From assembly GCA_965221415.1 (NCBI GenBank), contig OZ244887.1:620001-684000 (forward strand): a DNA stretch of 64,000 nt, given 5' to 3'. Shown piece by piece: positions 51,700 through 59,378 of the stretch (position 1 is its first letter; every line of letters starts with the position of its first letter). The translations under genes were made by a program, and so were the position numbers. Below the pieces are notes generated by a model. It was given only the letters and a program-made list of their open reading frames with translations, ran no database searches and was not told the origin of the DNA. This DNA is from UBA8337 sp965221415 (GTDB lineage: Bacteria > Pseudomonadota > Alphaproteobacteria > RS24).

Positions 51700-51857
51700 T
51701 GCCGATGATTAGCGGGGTTGAGTTGTTCCAGTTTTTGATAAAACGGAGTCTGCATCGTTGCGCCGATGGTCAGCGCTAGCGTCGCCAACGCGAGCGCAAT
51801 CAGGGTGAGGTGTCGCCATTTGGTTTTATCGTTTTGTGTCATCTTGTTTTCTTTCAT
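51696..51857 (-). CDS. Small single-pass membrane protein, unknown
   Basis: A 53-residue ORF with one membrane helix (LTLIALALATLALTIGATM) and a charged N-terminus (KMTQNDKTKWRH). The start at 51857 lacks a clear ribosome site; an internal ATG at 51842 gives 48 residues. The tail overlaps the HEPN-like stop on the other strand by 3 bp. Could be chance, but hydrophobic pattern and codon use look coding. Confidence 0.5.
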   Translation of the reverse strand: MKENKMTQNDKTKWRHLTLIALALATLALTIGATMQTPFYQKLEQLNPANHRH

Positions 51858-51944
51858 AAAGGGCGTGGATAATCAAGGCAAGGGACTCGTTTGCGGTTTG
51901 TGTATCCGTTAGACTTGACGAAATTGGCGAAAAAGGAGCAGGCG

Positions 51945-52484
51945 ATGCTGCACGATTCTTATGTTACCCTTGTTGCTTCTACGCAGGCGAGCGCGCCGAC
52001 TATCAATTTGCACGATTATAGCGGCCCGTTTGGGCGGATGTTTTTGTCGTCGATGGCGGATGGCTTGACGCATTTATTTTTCGATGATGAGGAGATTGCC
52101 ATATCGCGCATTCGGAAGGATTATCCGAACGCCAGAATTGCGCGTCAACAGGATGCGCATCAGCGTGCGGCGATGTCGTATTTTGATATTCCGAACCCCC
52201 CGCAGCCTTTGCGCCTTGCGCTTAAGGGCACGCCGTTTCAGATGCAGGTTTGGAAGGCTTTGTTGGGGGTCGCGGCGGGTCAGCGGTCGACTTATAAGGC
52301 GCTGGCCGAGCAGCTTGGTCGCGCCAAAGCGTATCGCGCGGTCGGCACGGCGGTGGGTCGCAATCCGGTTGCGTTTATCGTGCCGTGTCACCGTATTCTC
52401 GCGAGCGATGGCGGCATGGGCGGATATTACTGGGGGCTCGAAACAAAGCGCGAGCTGCTCGATTGGGAAGCCAACCGCTTTTAG
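51945..52484 (+). CDS. ogt: Methylated-DNA--protein-cysteine methyltransferase
   Basis: 179 residues. Acceptor Cys in FIVPCHRILASDGGMGGY; TPFQMQVWKAL and RAVGTAVGRNP are family signatures. Repairs O6-methylguanine by irreversible methyl transfer. ATG 51945 chosen with AAGGAG upstream. Confidence 0.94.
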   Translation: MLHDSYVTLVASTQASAPTINLHDYSGPFGRMFLSSMADGLTHLFFDDEEIAISRIRKDYPNARIARQQDAHQRAAMSYFDIPNPPQPLRLALKGTPFQMQVWKALLGVAAGQRSTYKALAEQLGRAKAYRAVGTAVGRNPVAFIVPCHRILASDGGMGGYYWGLETKRELLDWEANRF

Positions 52485-52493
52485 GGGGTTATC

Positions 52494-52925
52494 ATGGAAC
52501 AGCGCTTGAGCATTATCACGCTTGGGGTTTCGGATGTGGCGAAGTCGAGGGCGTTTTACGTCGATGGCCTCGGCTGGAAGCAAGCCAAGGCCAGCAATGA
52601 CAGCATCATATTTCTTCAGCTGAACGGCATCGCGCTGTCGCTTTATCAGCACGAGGCGCTCGCCGAGGATGCCTGCGTGGAGGCCAATCGCTCATCGTTC
52701 CGAGGCTTCGCGCTGGCCTATAACACGCGCTCCGAGGCCGATGTCGACGCGCAATTAGCGTTTGCCGAAAAGGCAGGCGCGACCATAACGAAGCCCGCGC
52801 AAAAGGCTTTCTGGGGAGGCTATTCTGGCTGCTTCCAAGACCCAGACGGATTTATCTGGGAAGTCGCCTATAACCCCTACTGCACGATTACCGATGAGGG
52901 CGACCTCATCATAGATAAAGAATAA
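52494..52925 (+). CDS. VOC/glyoxalase-family protein
   Basis: 143 residues with the beta-alpha-beta VOC fold: LSIITLGVSDVAKSRAFYVDGLGW, IALSLYQHEALAED, and GGYSGCFQDPDGFIWEVAYNP with a metal-ligand Glu. Metal and substrate unknown; could be a fosfomycin or bleomycin-resistance-like protein. Ten bases after ogt. Confidence 0.88.
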   Translation: MEQRLSIITLGVSDVAKSRAFYVDGLGWKQAKASNDSIIFLQLNGIALSLYQHEALAEDACVEANRSSFRGFALAYNTRSEADVDAQLAFAEKAGATITKPAQKAFWGGYSGCFQDPDGFIWEVAYNPYCTITDEGDLIIDKE

Positions 52926-52935
52926 AGGTGATGAT

Positions 52936-53676
52936 ATGTTTTCTGCCGAAGTAACCAAGCACTTGAAATATTACGTCTACAGGCTGATAGACCCAAGAAA
53001 CGGCCAGACTTTCTACGTCGGCAAGGGCAAAGGCAACCGCGTCTTTGCACATGCCAAAGGCGAGAGAGGCGAGGCTAGCGACGATTCTGATGACGTGAGC
53101 GACAAGCTAAGGCGTATACGAGAAATTCACAATGACAGCTTTGATGTCACGCACGTTATCCATCGGCATGGCCTTGATGAGGAAACCGCGCTCGAAGTGG
53201 AAGCCGCGCTCATAGACGCGTATCCTGAAGCTGCGAATAAGGTTGCGGGTCATCATTCTGGCGAGCATGGCATTATGCATGTGAACCAAGTGATTGAACA
53301 ATATGAGGCTAAAGAAATAGATTTTCAGCATAAAGTGATCATGATTACCGTTAACCATTCGGCGGTCGACAGAGACAGTGTATACGAGGCGGCACAACAC
53401 GCATGGAAACTAGATGTCAATCGCGCTCGGCAAGCTGATTTAGTGTTGGCCATGCGACGCGGGATTGTTGTCGATGTTTTTGTCCCGACCGAATGGCTCG
53501 ACGCTACCAAGGCCAATTTCCCCAATAGAGACGATGCTCCCGGACGATGGGGCTTTATCGGAGAACCTGCTGCTGAGAATATCAGAAAACTTTATCGGGG
53601 AACCAGACTTCCTGAGGATATGCGCAAACAGGGTGCGGCAAACCCCATCAGATATTCACCTGACATAAAAGAATAA
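52936..53676 (+). CDS. GIY-YIG nuclease-like protein, LEM-3 type
   Basis: 246 residues. The catalytic fold begins YYVYRLIDPRNGQTFYVGKGKGNRVFAH, giving the GIY/YIG strands (YVYRL and YVGKG) and the Arg in GNRVF; the Glu may be in EVEAALIDAYPEA. The C-terminal ~120 residues (ITVNHSAVDRDSVYEAAQHAWKL, GRWGFIGEPAAENIRKLY) form a distinct domain often found in such bacterial proteins. Role unknown; a candidate defence or repair nuclease. Confidence 0.82.
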   Translation: MFSAEVTKHLKYYVYRLIDPRNGQTFYVGKGKGNRVFAHAKGERGEASDDSDDVSDKLRRIREIHNDSFDVTHVIHRHGLDEETALEVEAALIDAYPEAANKVAGHHSGEHGIMHVNQVIEQYEAKEIDFQHKVIMITVNHSAVDRDSVYEAAQHAWKLDVNRARQADLVLAMRRGIVVDVFVPTEWLDATKANFPNRDDAPGRWGFIGEPAAENIRKLYRGTRLPEDMRKQGAANPIRYSPDIKE

Positions 53677-53697
53677 AAGCGAGAGGAGTGGTTTGGT

Positions 53698-54276
53698 ATG
53701 GATACAATCGTCGACGTTGCTATGGTTGTGATTGCCCTTTGCGCTTTAAGTGCCACTGGAGGGGTGATGTTTAGCATGGATACAATCGTCGACGGCGTTG
53801 TTCCTGTGATTGCTTTTTGCGCTTTAGGTGCCACCATTTGGCAAGTCTATACGACACGAAAGCACAATAAACTATCTGTGCGCCCATGGTTAGAAACAAA
53901 ATTATCTGGGCGTAAAGTAAGTACTTATCGCGCGAAAGTAGAAATTAAACTTACAAACCATGGTATTGGCCCTGCAATTATAAAAAACTTTGTACCGTTG
54001 TGGGATGGTGAAGAAGTTTTGTGCCACGATGACGAAGCTTATACTGAGTTTCTTAAGGAAAAATTTCAACAATACAAGAATGTGACACACGAGCCTTGTC
54101 TACCAAATGTAGTGATTCCTTCTGGTGAAAGCATCACCTTACTATCGGTTGAATATGATGTTCATTATAGCCCAAGTGTACCCCCGTTGGACGAGTTTTA
54201 CGTGCGGATTGACTATCAATCTATTTATCAAGATGAAACTTTTACTTATGATAGTCGTGCCGTGTTTGGAAGATAA
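53698..54276 (+). CDS. Membrane protein with duplicated N-terminal helix, unknown
   Basis: 192 residues. Two near-identical N-terminal helices, MDTIVDVAMVVIALCALSAT and MDTIVDGVVPVIAFCALGAT, come from a direct DNA duplication of about 78 bp (53698-53841). A soluble domain follows (RPWLETKLSGRK, FVPLWDGEEVLC). The original start may be at 53776. Ends next to the convergent repeat protein. Confidence 0.7.
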   Translation: MDTIVDVAMVVIALCALSATGGVMFSMDTIVDGVVPVIAFCALGATIWQVYTTRKHNKLSVRPWLETKLSGRKVSTYRAKVEIKLTNHGIGPAIIKNFVPLWDGEEVLCHDDEAYTEFLKEKFQQYKNVTHEPCLPNVVIPSGESITLLSVEYDVHYSPSVPPLDEFYVRIDYQSIYQDETFTYDSRAVFGR

Positions 54277-55554
54277 TCATGCTTTCTTTAAGATATCAGC
54301 TTTAAGGCGCTGGGCTATGGCCAAACTCTCTTTAAGGTATTCGCTTTCGGCTACACCTTCTTTGAGGCGCGTCCCTGCGGCGGCTGCGCCTTTAAGATAG
54401 TCACCTTCGGTTATACCTTCTTTGAGCCTCGCCCCTGCGGCCATCCCCTCTTTAAGATATTCACTTTCGGCTATATCTTCTTTGAGCTGTGCCCCTGCGG
54501 CTGTCGCTGCTTTAAGATATTCGCTTTCGGTTACACCTTCTTTTAGGCGCATTCCCGCGGCGGTTGCTCTTTTAAGATACTCGTTTTTGGCTATGCCTTC
54601 TTTGAGGCGTGTCCCTGCGGCAGCTGCTTCTTTAAGATAATCGCCTTCGGTTATACCTTCTTTGAGACGTGTTCCTGCGGCAGTTGCGCTTTTAACATAT
54701 TCGTTTTCGGCGATGTCGTCTTTGAGCCGCGCTCCTGCGGCCACCCCCTCTTTAAGATGCTCGTTTTCGGCTACGCTTTCTTTGAGGCGTGTCCCTGCGG
54801 CCAACCCCTCTTTAACATATTCGTTTTCGGCCACGCTTTCTTTGAGACGCCGCCCTGCGGCTATTCCTTCTTTAAGATATTCGCTTTCGGCTAGACTATT
54901 TGTCAGGTGATTGCCTGCGGCTATTCCACCTTTGCCGAGTTGGCCGATAAGTACAGCAAGGGCAAGTGTCGGCAAAGAGCGCACGATGGTTGACGATTTT
55001 AATAATGCTTTGCCACCACCTATGGCGCGGTCGCGGTGGGATTTTTCTTCATCAAAAGCCGCGCCCCAATTATTAATAAAGCTCTCAAACCATGAAGCTA
55101 GATAATCTTCACCTTTTTTAGATAAATATGAATCTGGCGCTACAGCACTAATAATTATTGCGACACCAACAACACCCGCCAATAAAGGCACGGCGACATC
55201 AAGAAAGTCTAAATCAAGCGCAATTGCTGCGGCGGCTGTTTCAAGAATATCAACCCCGTCAACTAGCTCAAGTGCTTCTTGAGAGAGGGCATCAATATCT
55301 TCGACATAAAATAGCTCACGACCCTCCTCAACGCGCAAATCGGCAAAATGGTCATGGAGAAACCCCTCAGCCGCGTCATTGTTGTCTACCTCGAATACTT
55401 TAACAGCTTGCCAGTCGCTCTCGCCTTCGAAATCTGACGTGCCATAATTCTCTCTTGAGAGTTCGCTCATCCGCACATCGGCAGCTCTGTCAGTGCGTCC
55501 AATTTTTGCCATCGAAGGGAAAGCAGGGCTTACAGCAATATAGATGAGTTCCAT
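54277..55554 (-). CDS. T5orf172-like (GIY-YIG superfamily) protein with ten 20-residue repeats
   Basis: 425 residues. The N-terminal ~95 residues (ELIYIAVSP, AKIGRTDRAADVRMSEL, EGFLHDHFADLRVEEGRELF) resemble T5orf172/Mug113 domains of the GIY-YIG superfamily. A membrane-like helix (about 118-139) and a second short one (195-206) follow, and then ten 20-residue repeats of the form GxAAGxRLKEsvAExEYLKE (210-409) plus a partial. Repeats are alpha-helical and amphipathic. GAGG lies before the ATG. No close family recognised for the whole. Confidence 0.75.
   Translation of the reverse strand: MELIYIAVSPAFPSMAKIGRTDRAADVRMSELSRENYGTSDFEGESDWQAVKVFEVDNNDAAEGFLHDHFADLRVEEGRELFYVEDIDALSQEALELVDGVDILETAAAAIALDLDFLDVAVPLLAGVVGVAIIISAVAPDSYLSKKGEDYLASWFESFINNWGAAFDEEKSHRDRAIGGGKALLKSSTIVRSLPTLALAVLIGQLGKGGIAAGNHLTNSLAESEYLKEGIAAGRRLKESVAENEYVKEGLAAGTRLKESVAENEHLKEGVAAGARLKDDIAENEYVKSATAAGTRLKEGITEGDYLKEAAAAGTRLKEGIAKNEYLKRATAAGMRLKEGVTESEYLKAATAAGAQLKEDIAESEYLKEGMAAGARLKEGITEGDYLKGAAAAGTRLKEGVAESEYLKESLAIAQRLKADILKKA
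54328..54927 (-). repeat. Ten tandem 60-bp coding repeats
   Basis: Ten in-frame 60-bp units, similar but not identical, encoding the 20-residue units of the T5orf172-like protein; an eleventh, degenerate unit runs to 54280. No spacers, so not a CRISPR. Likely length variable between strains. Confidence 0.88.
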
Positions 55555-55580
55555 TTTGACCTCTTTCTTGTTCTGGTTGA

Positions 55581-55836
55581 ATTAGTGTAACGTCTAATAG
55601 CCACTAATACATTAGTGTAACCCAAAATGGATTTCAGGTTACACTAATGTGTTTGTGTACGATAAAAACACTTTTTTCGTACACAAAGAAGCTAGCTGCT
55701 ACCAGACCGTACACTAATGCGTTCGTACTAGCTCTTTTAATTGCATGTTCTGATTTTGTTTCTATTTTGTGTAAAGTAAAAACGATTTAACTTTACACAA
55801 ATACATTAGTGTAAAGTTCGCTTTACACTAATGTAT
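55581..55836. promoter_or_regulatory. Array of four perfect palindromes with GTGTA cores, plus half-sites
   Basis: Four inverted repeats: 55609-55622/55637-55650 (14 bp), 55652-55662/55677-55687 (11 bp), 55766-55777/55790-55801 (12 bp) and 55801-55816/55821-55836 (16 bp, loop TTCG). Arms 1 and 4 begin ACATTAGTGTAA; arms 2 and 3 begin TTTGTGTA. Half-sites ATTAGTGTAA (55581-55590) and GTACACTAATG (55709-55719) lie between. It sits in the 530-bp gap upstream of the repeat gene and may be its operator or an origin-like site; function is unknown. Confidence 0.7.
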
Positions 55837-55860
55837 CACTCAATCCCGCTTTGCTCGATA

Positions 55861-56084
55861 AGTGCTTTTAGCGCCGACTTCTTATACTGGCCGACTTCGC
55901 GCTAAAAAGGCGTGCTTATTGAACAGCCGACTTCGCGTCGCACTGCGACGCTGCGCTGGCACAAGGCGCACCGTGCTTGCTTTCAGCAAGCGGGTGCTTT
56001 TAGCGCCGACTTCGCGTCTTACCGCGACGCTGCGCTGGCGCAAGGCGCACTAAATCTCGCTTCGCTCGATAAGTGCTTTTAGCG
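55861..56084 (+). repeat. Cluster of GCCGACT repeat copies next to tRNA-Ser
   Basis: Several copies in a row: GCCGACTT at 55873 and 55890, then two fuller copies from 55926 and 56005 with the shared block CGACGCTGCGCTGGC, AAGGCGCAC; the one from 55926 continues through GTGCTTGC, GCAAGC and GGGTGCTTTTAGCG exactly as at 3933-4009. AAGTGCTTTTAGCG occurs at both ends of the cluster. It abuts the tRNA-Ser 3' end. Confidence 0.8.
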
Positions 56085-56175
56085 TGGCGGAGAGGAAGGG
56101 ATTCGAACCCTCGATACGGGATTACCGCATACTCCCTTAGCAGGGGAGCGCCTTCAACCACTCGGCCACCTCTCC
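56085..56175 (-). tRNA. tRNA-Ser (anticodon GCT), CCA encoded
   Basis: Acceptor GGAGAGG (56169-56175) pairs with CCTCTCC (56089-56095); discriminator G and CCA are encoded. Anticodon loop CTGCTAA gives GCT; there is a long variable arm and GGTTCGAATCC T-arm. Second tRNA beside the same repeat family. Confidence 0.96.
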
Positions 56176-56335
56176 ACCGCCGTTGATAAACAAGGCGGCG
56201 CGGCTTTTCAAGCGGAATTCATGCCACACGCTGCAAAAGACGACTGTGTGGCGAATGCTTGCTGCGTCCAAATCTTGTGCTATGTTGCGGCCAAAGCGGC
56301 GCATTTTAATTGCCCGCATAGTATCGGAGCCGACC

Positions 56336-57208
56336 ATGTTTCGTGGATCAATGACCGCGCTAATCACCCCGTTTAAGGATGGGGGCGTTGACGAGCCTGC
56401 TTTACGCAAGTTGGTTGATTGGCAAATAAACGAAGGGACGCATGCGTTGGTGCCTGTTGGCACGACGGGTGAGTCGCCGACGCTGAGCCATGCTGAGCAT
56501 GGGTCTGTCGTAGAGATTGTTATCGATGCGGCGGCTGGGCGTGTGCCGATAATTGCGGGCGCGGGGTCTAACGCGACGGCAGAGGCGGTTGCCTTTACGC
56601 AGCATGCGGAAAAAGCGGGTGCGAGTGCGGTGCTGCATGTTACGCCGTATTATAATAAGCCGACGCAGGATGGATTATTCGCGCATTTTGAGACGCTCAA
56701 TAACGCGACCTCTTTGCCGATATTTATTTACAATATTCCGGGGCGTTCGGTTGTGGATATGATGCCTGAGACGATGGGGCGGCTTGCCAAATTGAGCCAA
56801 ATTGCGGGCGTGAAGGATGCGACCGCTATGCTTGACCGTGTGGCGCAGCAAAGGGCGGCGTGCGGCGAGGATTTCATCCAGATTTCTGGCGAGGACGCGA
56901 CGGCGGTTGAGTATATTCGTTGTGGCGGGCAGGGTTGTATTTCGGTTGTCTCGAATGTCACGCCGAAGCTTTGCGCAGAGATGCAAGAGGCCGCGCTACG
57001 GGGAGACTTTGACGCGGCCGAGGATATTTTAAGCCGCTTGATGCCTCTGATAGAGGCGTTGTTTTGTGAGACCAGCCCATCGCCGGTGAAATATGCGATG
57101 ATGCGTCTGGGGTTTTGTGATGAGGAGATTCGGTTGCCCTTGCTGCCGGCTTCGGCGGATGCGCGTGCGCAGGTCGATGCGGCGTTGCGCGGGCTAGGCC
57201 TGATTTAG
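56336..57208 (+). CDS. dapA: 4-hydroxy-tetrahydrodipicolinate synthase
   Basis: First step of the lysine/diaminopimelate branch. 290 residues: MTALITPFKDGGVD, GTTGESPTLSHAEH, YYNKPTQDGLFAHF, the Schiff-base Lys in IAGVKDATAM and catalytic Tyr in IYNIPGRSV. ATG 56336, with GGAG upstream, is the conserved start. Confidence 0.97.
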   Translation: MFRGSMTALITPFKDGGVDEPALRKLVDWQINEGTHALVPVGTTGESPTLSHAEHGSVVEIVIDAAAGRVPIIAGAGSNATAEAVAFTQHAEKAGASAVLHVTPYYNKPTQDGLFAHFETLNNATSLPIFIYNIPGRSVVDMMPETMGRLAKLSQIAGVKDATAMLDRVAQQRAACGEDFIQISGEDATAVEYIRCGGQGCISVVSNVTPKLCAEMQEAALRGDFDAAEDILSRLMPLIEALFCETSPSPVKYAMMRLGFCDEEIRLPLLPASADARAQVDAALRGLGLI

Positions 57209-57212
57209 CGTT

Positions 57213-57695
57213 ATGTCTTCAAAAAGCGGCGGTCGGAAGAAAAACAGTGCGGGCGACGGCACGATTGCGGAAAACCGTCGGGCGCGGCGCGATTTCGAGA
57301 TTACCGACACGCTCGAGGCGGGGCTTGTCTTGCAAGGCACGGAGGTCAAATCATTGCGCCTCGGCAAGGCTAATTTGGCGCATGCCTTTGCGACGATACG
57401 CGATGGCGAGGCGTTTCTCATCAATGCCGATATTCCTGAATATAGCGGCGGCAATCGGCATAATCACAAGGCGACGCGGATGCGTAAATTGCTGCTGCAT
57501 CGCCGCGAGATTAACAAAATGATGGCGGCGGTGCAGCGCGATGGCATGACGCTCGTGGCGCTAAAACTCTATTTTAACGCGCAAGGGCGCGTCAAATTGC
57601 TGATTGGATTAGCGCGGGGCCGCAAAAAAGCCGATAAGCGCGAAGTCGAGAAAAAGCGCGACTGGCAACGCCAGAAAGCCCGCCTCATGAAATAG
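57213..57695 (+). CDS. smpB: SsrA-binding protein SmpB
   Basis: tmRNA partner in trans-translation. 160 residues with GTIAENRRARRDFEI, LQGTEVKSLRLGKANL, INADIPEY and the basic tail GRKKADKREVEKKRDWQRQK. Four bases after dapA. No tmRNA gene is visible in the window. Confidence 0.97.
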   Translation: MSSKSGGRKKNSAGDGTIAENRRARRDFEITDTLEAGLVLQGTEVKSLRLGKANLAHAFATIRDGEAFLINADIPEYSGGNRHNHKATRMRKLLLHRREINKMMAAVQRDGMTLVALKLYFNAQGRVKLLIGLARGRKKADKREVEKKRDWQRQKARLMK

Positions 57696-57699
57696 AGGT

Positions 57700-58329
57700 T
57701 TAGGCTAGTTTCGCCTTGATAAGCGCGAAGACATCGTCGAACATTTTTGTCGTCAGCCGCCCTGTATTGGTGTTGTAGCGCGAGCAATGATAGCTATCGA
57801 CCAACAGAAAATCAGGCATGACATGGCACGCGGCATGCGCAAATGGCATATCTTTCAGCTTGCCGCCACAGCTACGCACGACGCTGTCATGCGAGATTTT
57901 ACCGAGCGACAAAACGACTTTGAGATTTGGCAGTGCTGCCATGCGCGCTGTCAGATAATCGCGGCACGTGTTGATTTCGTCCGCTGTCGGTTTGTTTTGC
58001 GGCGGCACACAGCGCACGGCATTGGTAATCATGCAATTGGTCAGCGTCACGCCGTCATTTATGTGATGCGCATACGCGCCGTTGGAAAAGCCAAATTTAG
58101 CGAGCGTCTTGTAAAGCAAATCACCCGCCGCATCGCCCGTGAAAGGTCGCCCCGTTCGATTAGCCCCTTTAAGGCCGGGCGCAAGACCGACAATCAGCAG
58201 CTCGGCGTTTTCATCGCCAAAGCACGGCACGGGGGCGTTGAACCAATCTGGATGCGCGGCGCGTGTGTCGTCGCGATAGGTCTGAAGGCGCGGGCAAAGT
58301 TGGCAATCGGCGGTCGGGTTTGTTGTCAT
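57700..58329 (-). CDS. Uracil-DNA glycosylase, family 5 (UDGb) type
   Basis: 209 residues with an Fe-S cluster (Cys9 and Cys12 in DCQLCPRL, plus further Cys). Motif 1 is VGLAPGLKGANRTGRPFTGD, where Asn is near but the family 4 Glu is absent, and motif 3 is SYHCSRYNTNTGRLT; these are family 5 features. Excises uracil and some other damaged bases. Confidence 0.9.
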   Translation of the reverse strand: MTTNPTADCQLCPRLQTYRDDTRAAHPDWFNAPVPCFGDENAELLIVGLAPGLKGANRTGRPFTGDAAGDLLYKTLAKFGFSNGAYAHHINDGVTLTNCMITNAVRCVPPQNKPTADEINTCRDYLTARMAALPNLKVVLSLGKISHDSVVRSCGGKLKDMPFAHAACHVMPDFLLVDSYHCSRYNTNTGRLTTKMFDDVFALIKAKLA

Positions 58330-58388
58330 GCGGGCATATTACAAGTTTTCCTCTTGTCGACAAGCGGCAGTTGGCGTAAGCCCTCAGC

Positions 58389-58877
58389 ATGATTTATCTT
58401 GCACTCGGTAGTAATCTTTCTGGTCGTTTTGCCAGTTCTGCGGAATTGGTGCGCACCGCGATTGACCATTTGCCGCTGACGGGCGCGCATGTCGTTAAGC
58501 GTGCGCCGCTTTATATCTCTGCGCCAATCGGGCCCGCAGGGCAGAATGATTATATCAATACGGTGGTGTCGGTGCGCAGTGTTGTTTCGGCACACGCCTT
58601 GCTGGGTCGGCTACACGCACTAGAGGCCGCTTTCGGGCGCGAAAGGCGCGTTCAGTGGGGCGCGCGCACGCTCGATATTGATATACTCAGCTACCATAAT
58701 CAATGCCATCGGTTTGGCGCGCATATTCCGCATCCGCGCCTTGCGAGCCGCGCGTTTGTGCTGCGTCCACTGGCCGATATTGCCCCAGACTGGCGTCACC
58801 CGATAGACGGCACACCGATTGCCGAACTGCTTGCGGCTTTGCCGAGTGCGTCACGAAAAGACCTAAAAAAGCTCTAA
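58389..58877 (+). CDS. folK: 2-amino-4-hydroxy-6-hydroxymethyldihydropteridine pyrophosphokinase
   Basis: 162 residues, folate pathway. IYLALGSNLSGRFASS, HALLGRLHALEAAFGRERR, and RTLDIDILSYHN with the Mg-binding DxD; HIPHPRLASRAFVLRPLADI is typical. Diverges from the glycosylase gene. Confidence 0.95.
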   Translation: MIYLALGSNLSGRFASSAELVRTAIDHLPLTGAHVVKRAPLYISAPIGPAGQNDYINTVVSVRSVVSAHALLGRLHALEAAFGRERRVQWGARTLDIDILSYHNQCHRFGAHIPHPRLASRAFVLRPLADIAPDWRHPIDGTPIAELLAALPSASRKDLKKL

Positions 58878-58949
58878 GTCTCATATTTTCCTTGCGATAA
58901 AGCCTTAACAAGCATAAATAAAGGTGAATTAACCAAGATTGGATATCGG

Positions 58950-59351
58950 ATGGCTCGTGTAACCGTAGAAGACTGCGTCGACAAAGTAACAAACCGTTTT
59001 GAACTCGTTCTGTTCGCCTCGCATCGGGCGCGCGGCATGTCGGCGGGCGCGGAATTATTGGTCGAGCGCGATAATGATAAAAATACCGTCGTTTCGTTGC
59101 GCGAAATCGCTGAAGAAAAGCTTGCCCCTGCGCATATTCGTGAGGATTTAATTTCCTCATTGCAGAAGCAGGTGGATGTCGACGAGCCGGATGAAGAAAT
59201 TATCTCTGCGCCGATGCTGACGTCGAATGCGGATGCCGATGAAGCGCCGCGCGAAGAAATGGTCGAGATGAGCGAAGACGATATTTTGGCTGCCTTGCAA
59301 TCGCTCGAAGCGGCTGGCCCGAAAGATAAAGGTGATGGTCGCGGAGAATAA
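58950..59351 (+). CDS. rpoZ: DNA-directed RNA polymerase subunit omega
   Basis: 133 residues: MARVTVEDCVDKVTNRFELVL, ISAGAELLVERDNDKNTV-like (MSAGAELLVE) and REIAEEKL. The C-terminal acidic extension is usual in alphaproteobacteria. Lies before rsh, the standard order. Confidence 0.96.
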   Translation: MARVTVEDCVDKVTNRFELVLFASHRARGMSAGAELLVERDNDKNTVVSLREIAEEKLAPAHIREDLISSLQKQVDVDEPDEEIISAPMLTSNADADEAPREEMVEMSEDDILAALQSLEAAGPKDKGDGRGE

Positions 59352-59378
59352 CGCCCTGACTTTGGGAGTTTTCCTCTC

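Noticed and set aside
54422..54910. Plus-strand ORFs rich in Ser/Arg/Leu
   Set aside because: They are antisense shadows of the repeat array of the minus-strand gene.
54328..54927. Regular 60-bp repeats, possible CRISPR array
   Set aside because: Repeats are continuous in one coding frame, without unique spacers, and translate into similar 20-residue units.
43252..56084. Prophage or integrative element
   Set aside because: No integrase, transposase, portal, terminase, capsid or conjugation gene is visible, only accessory genes near two tRNAs.
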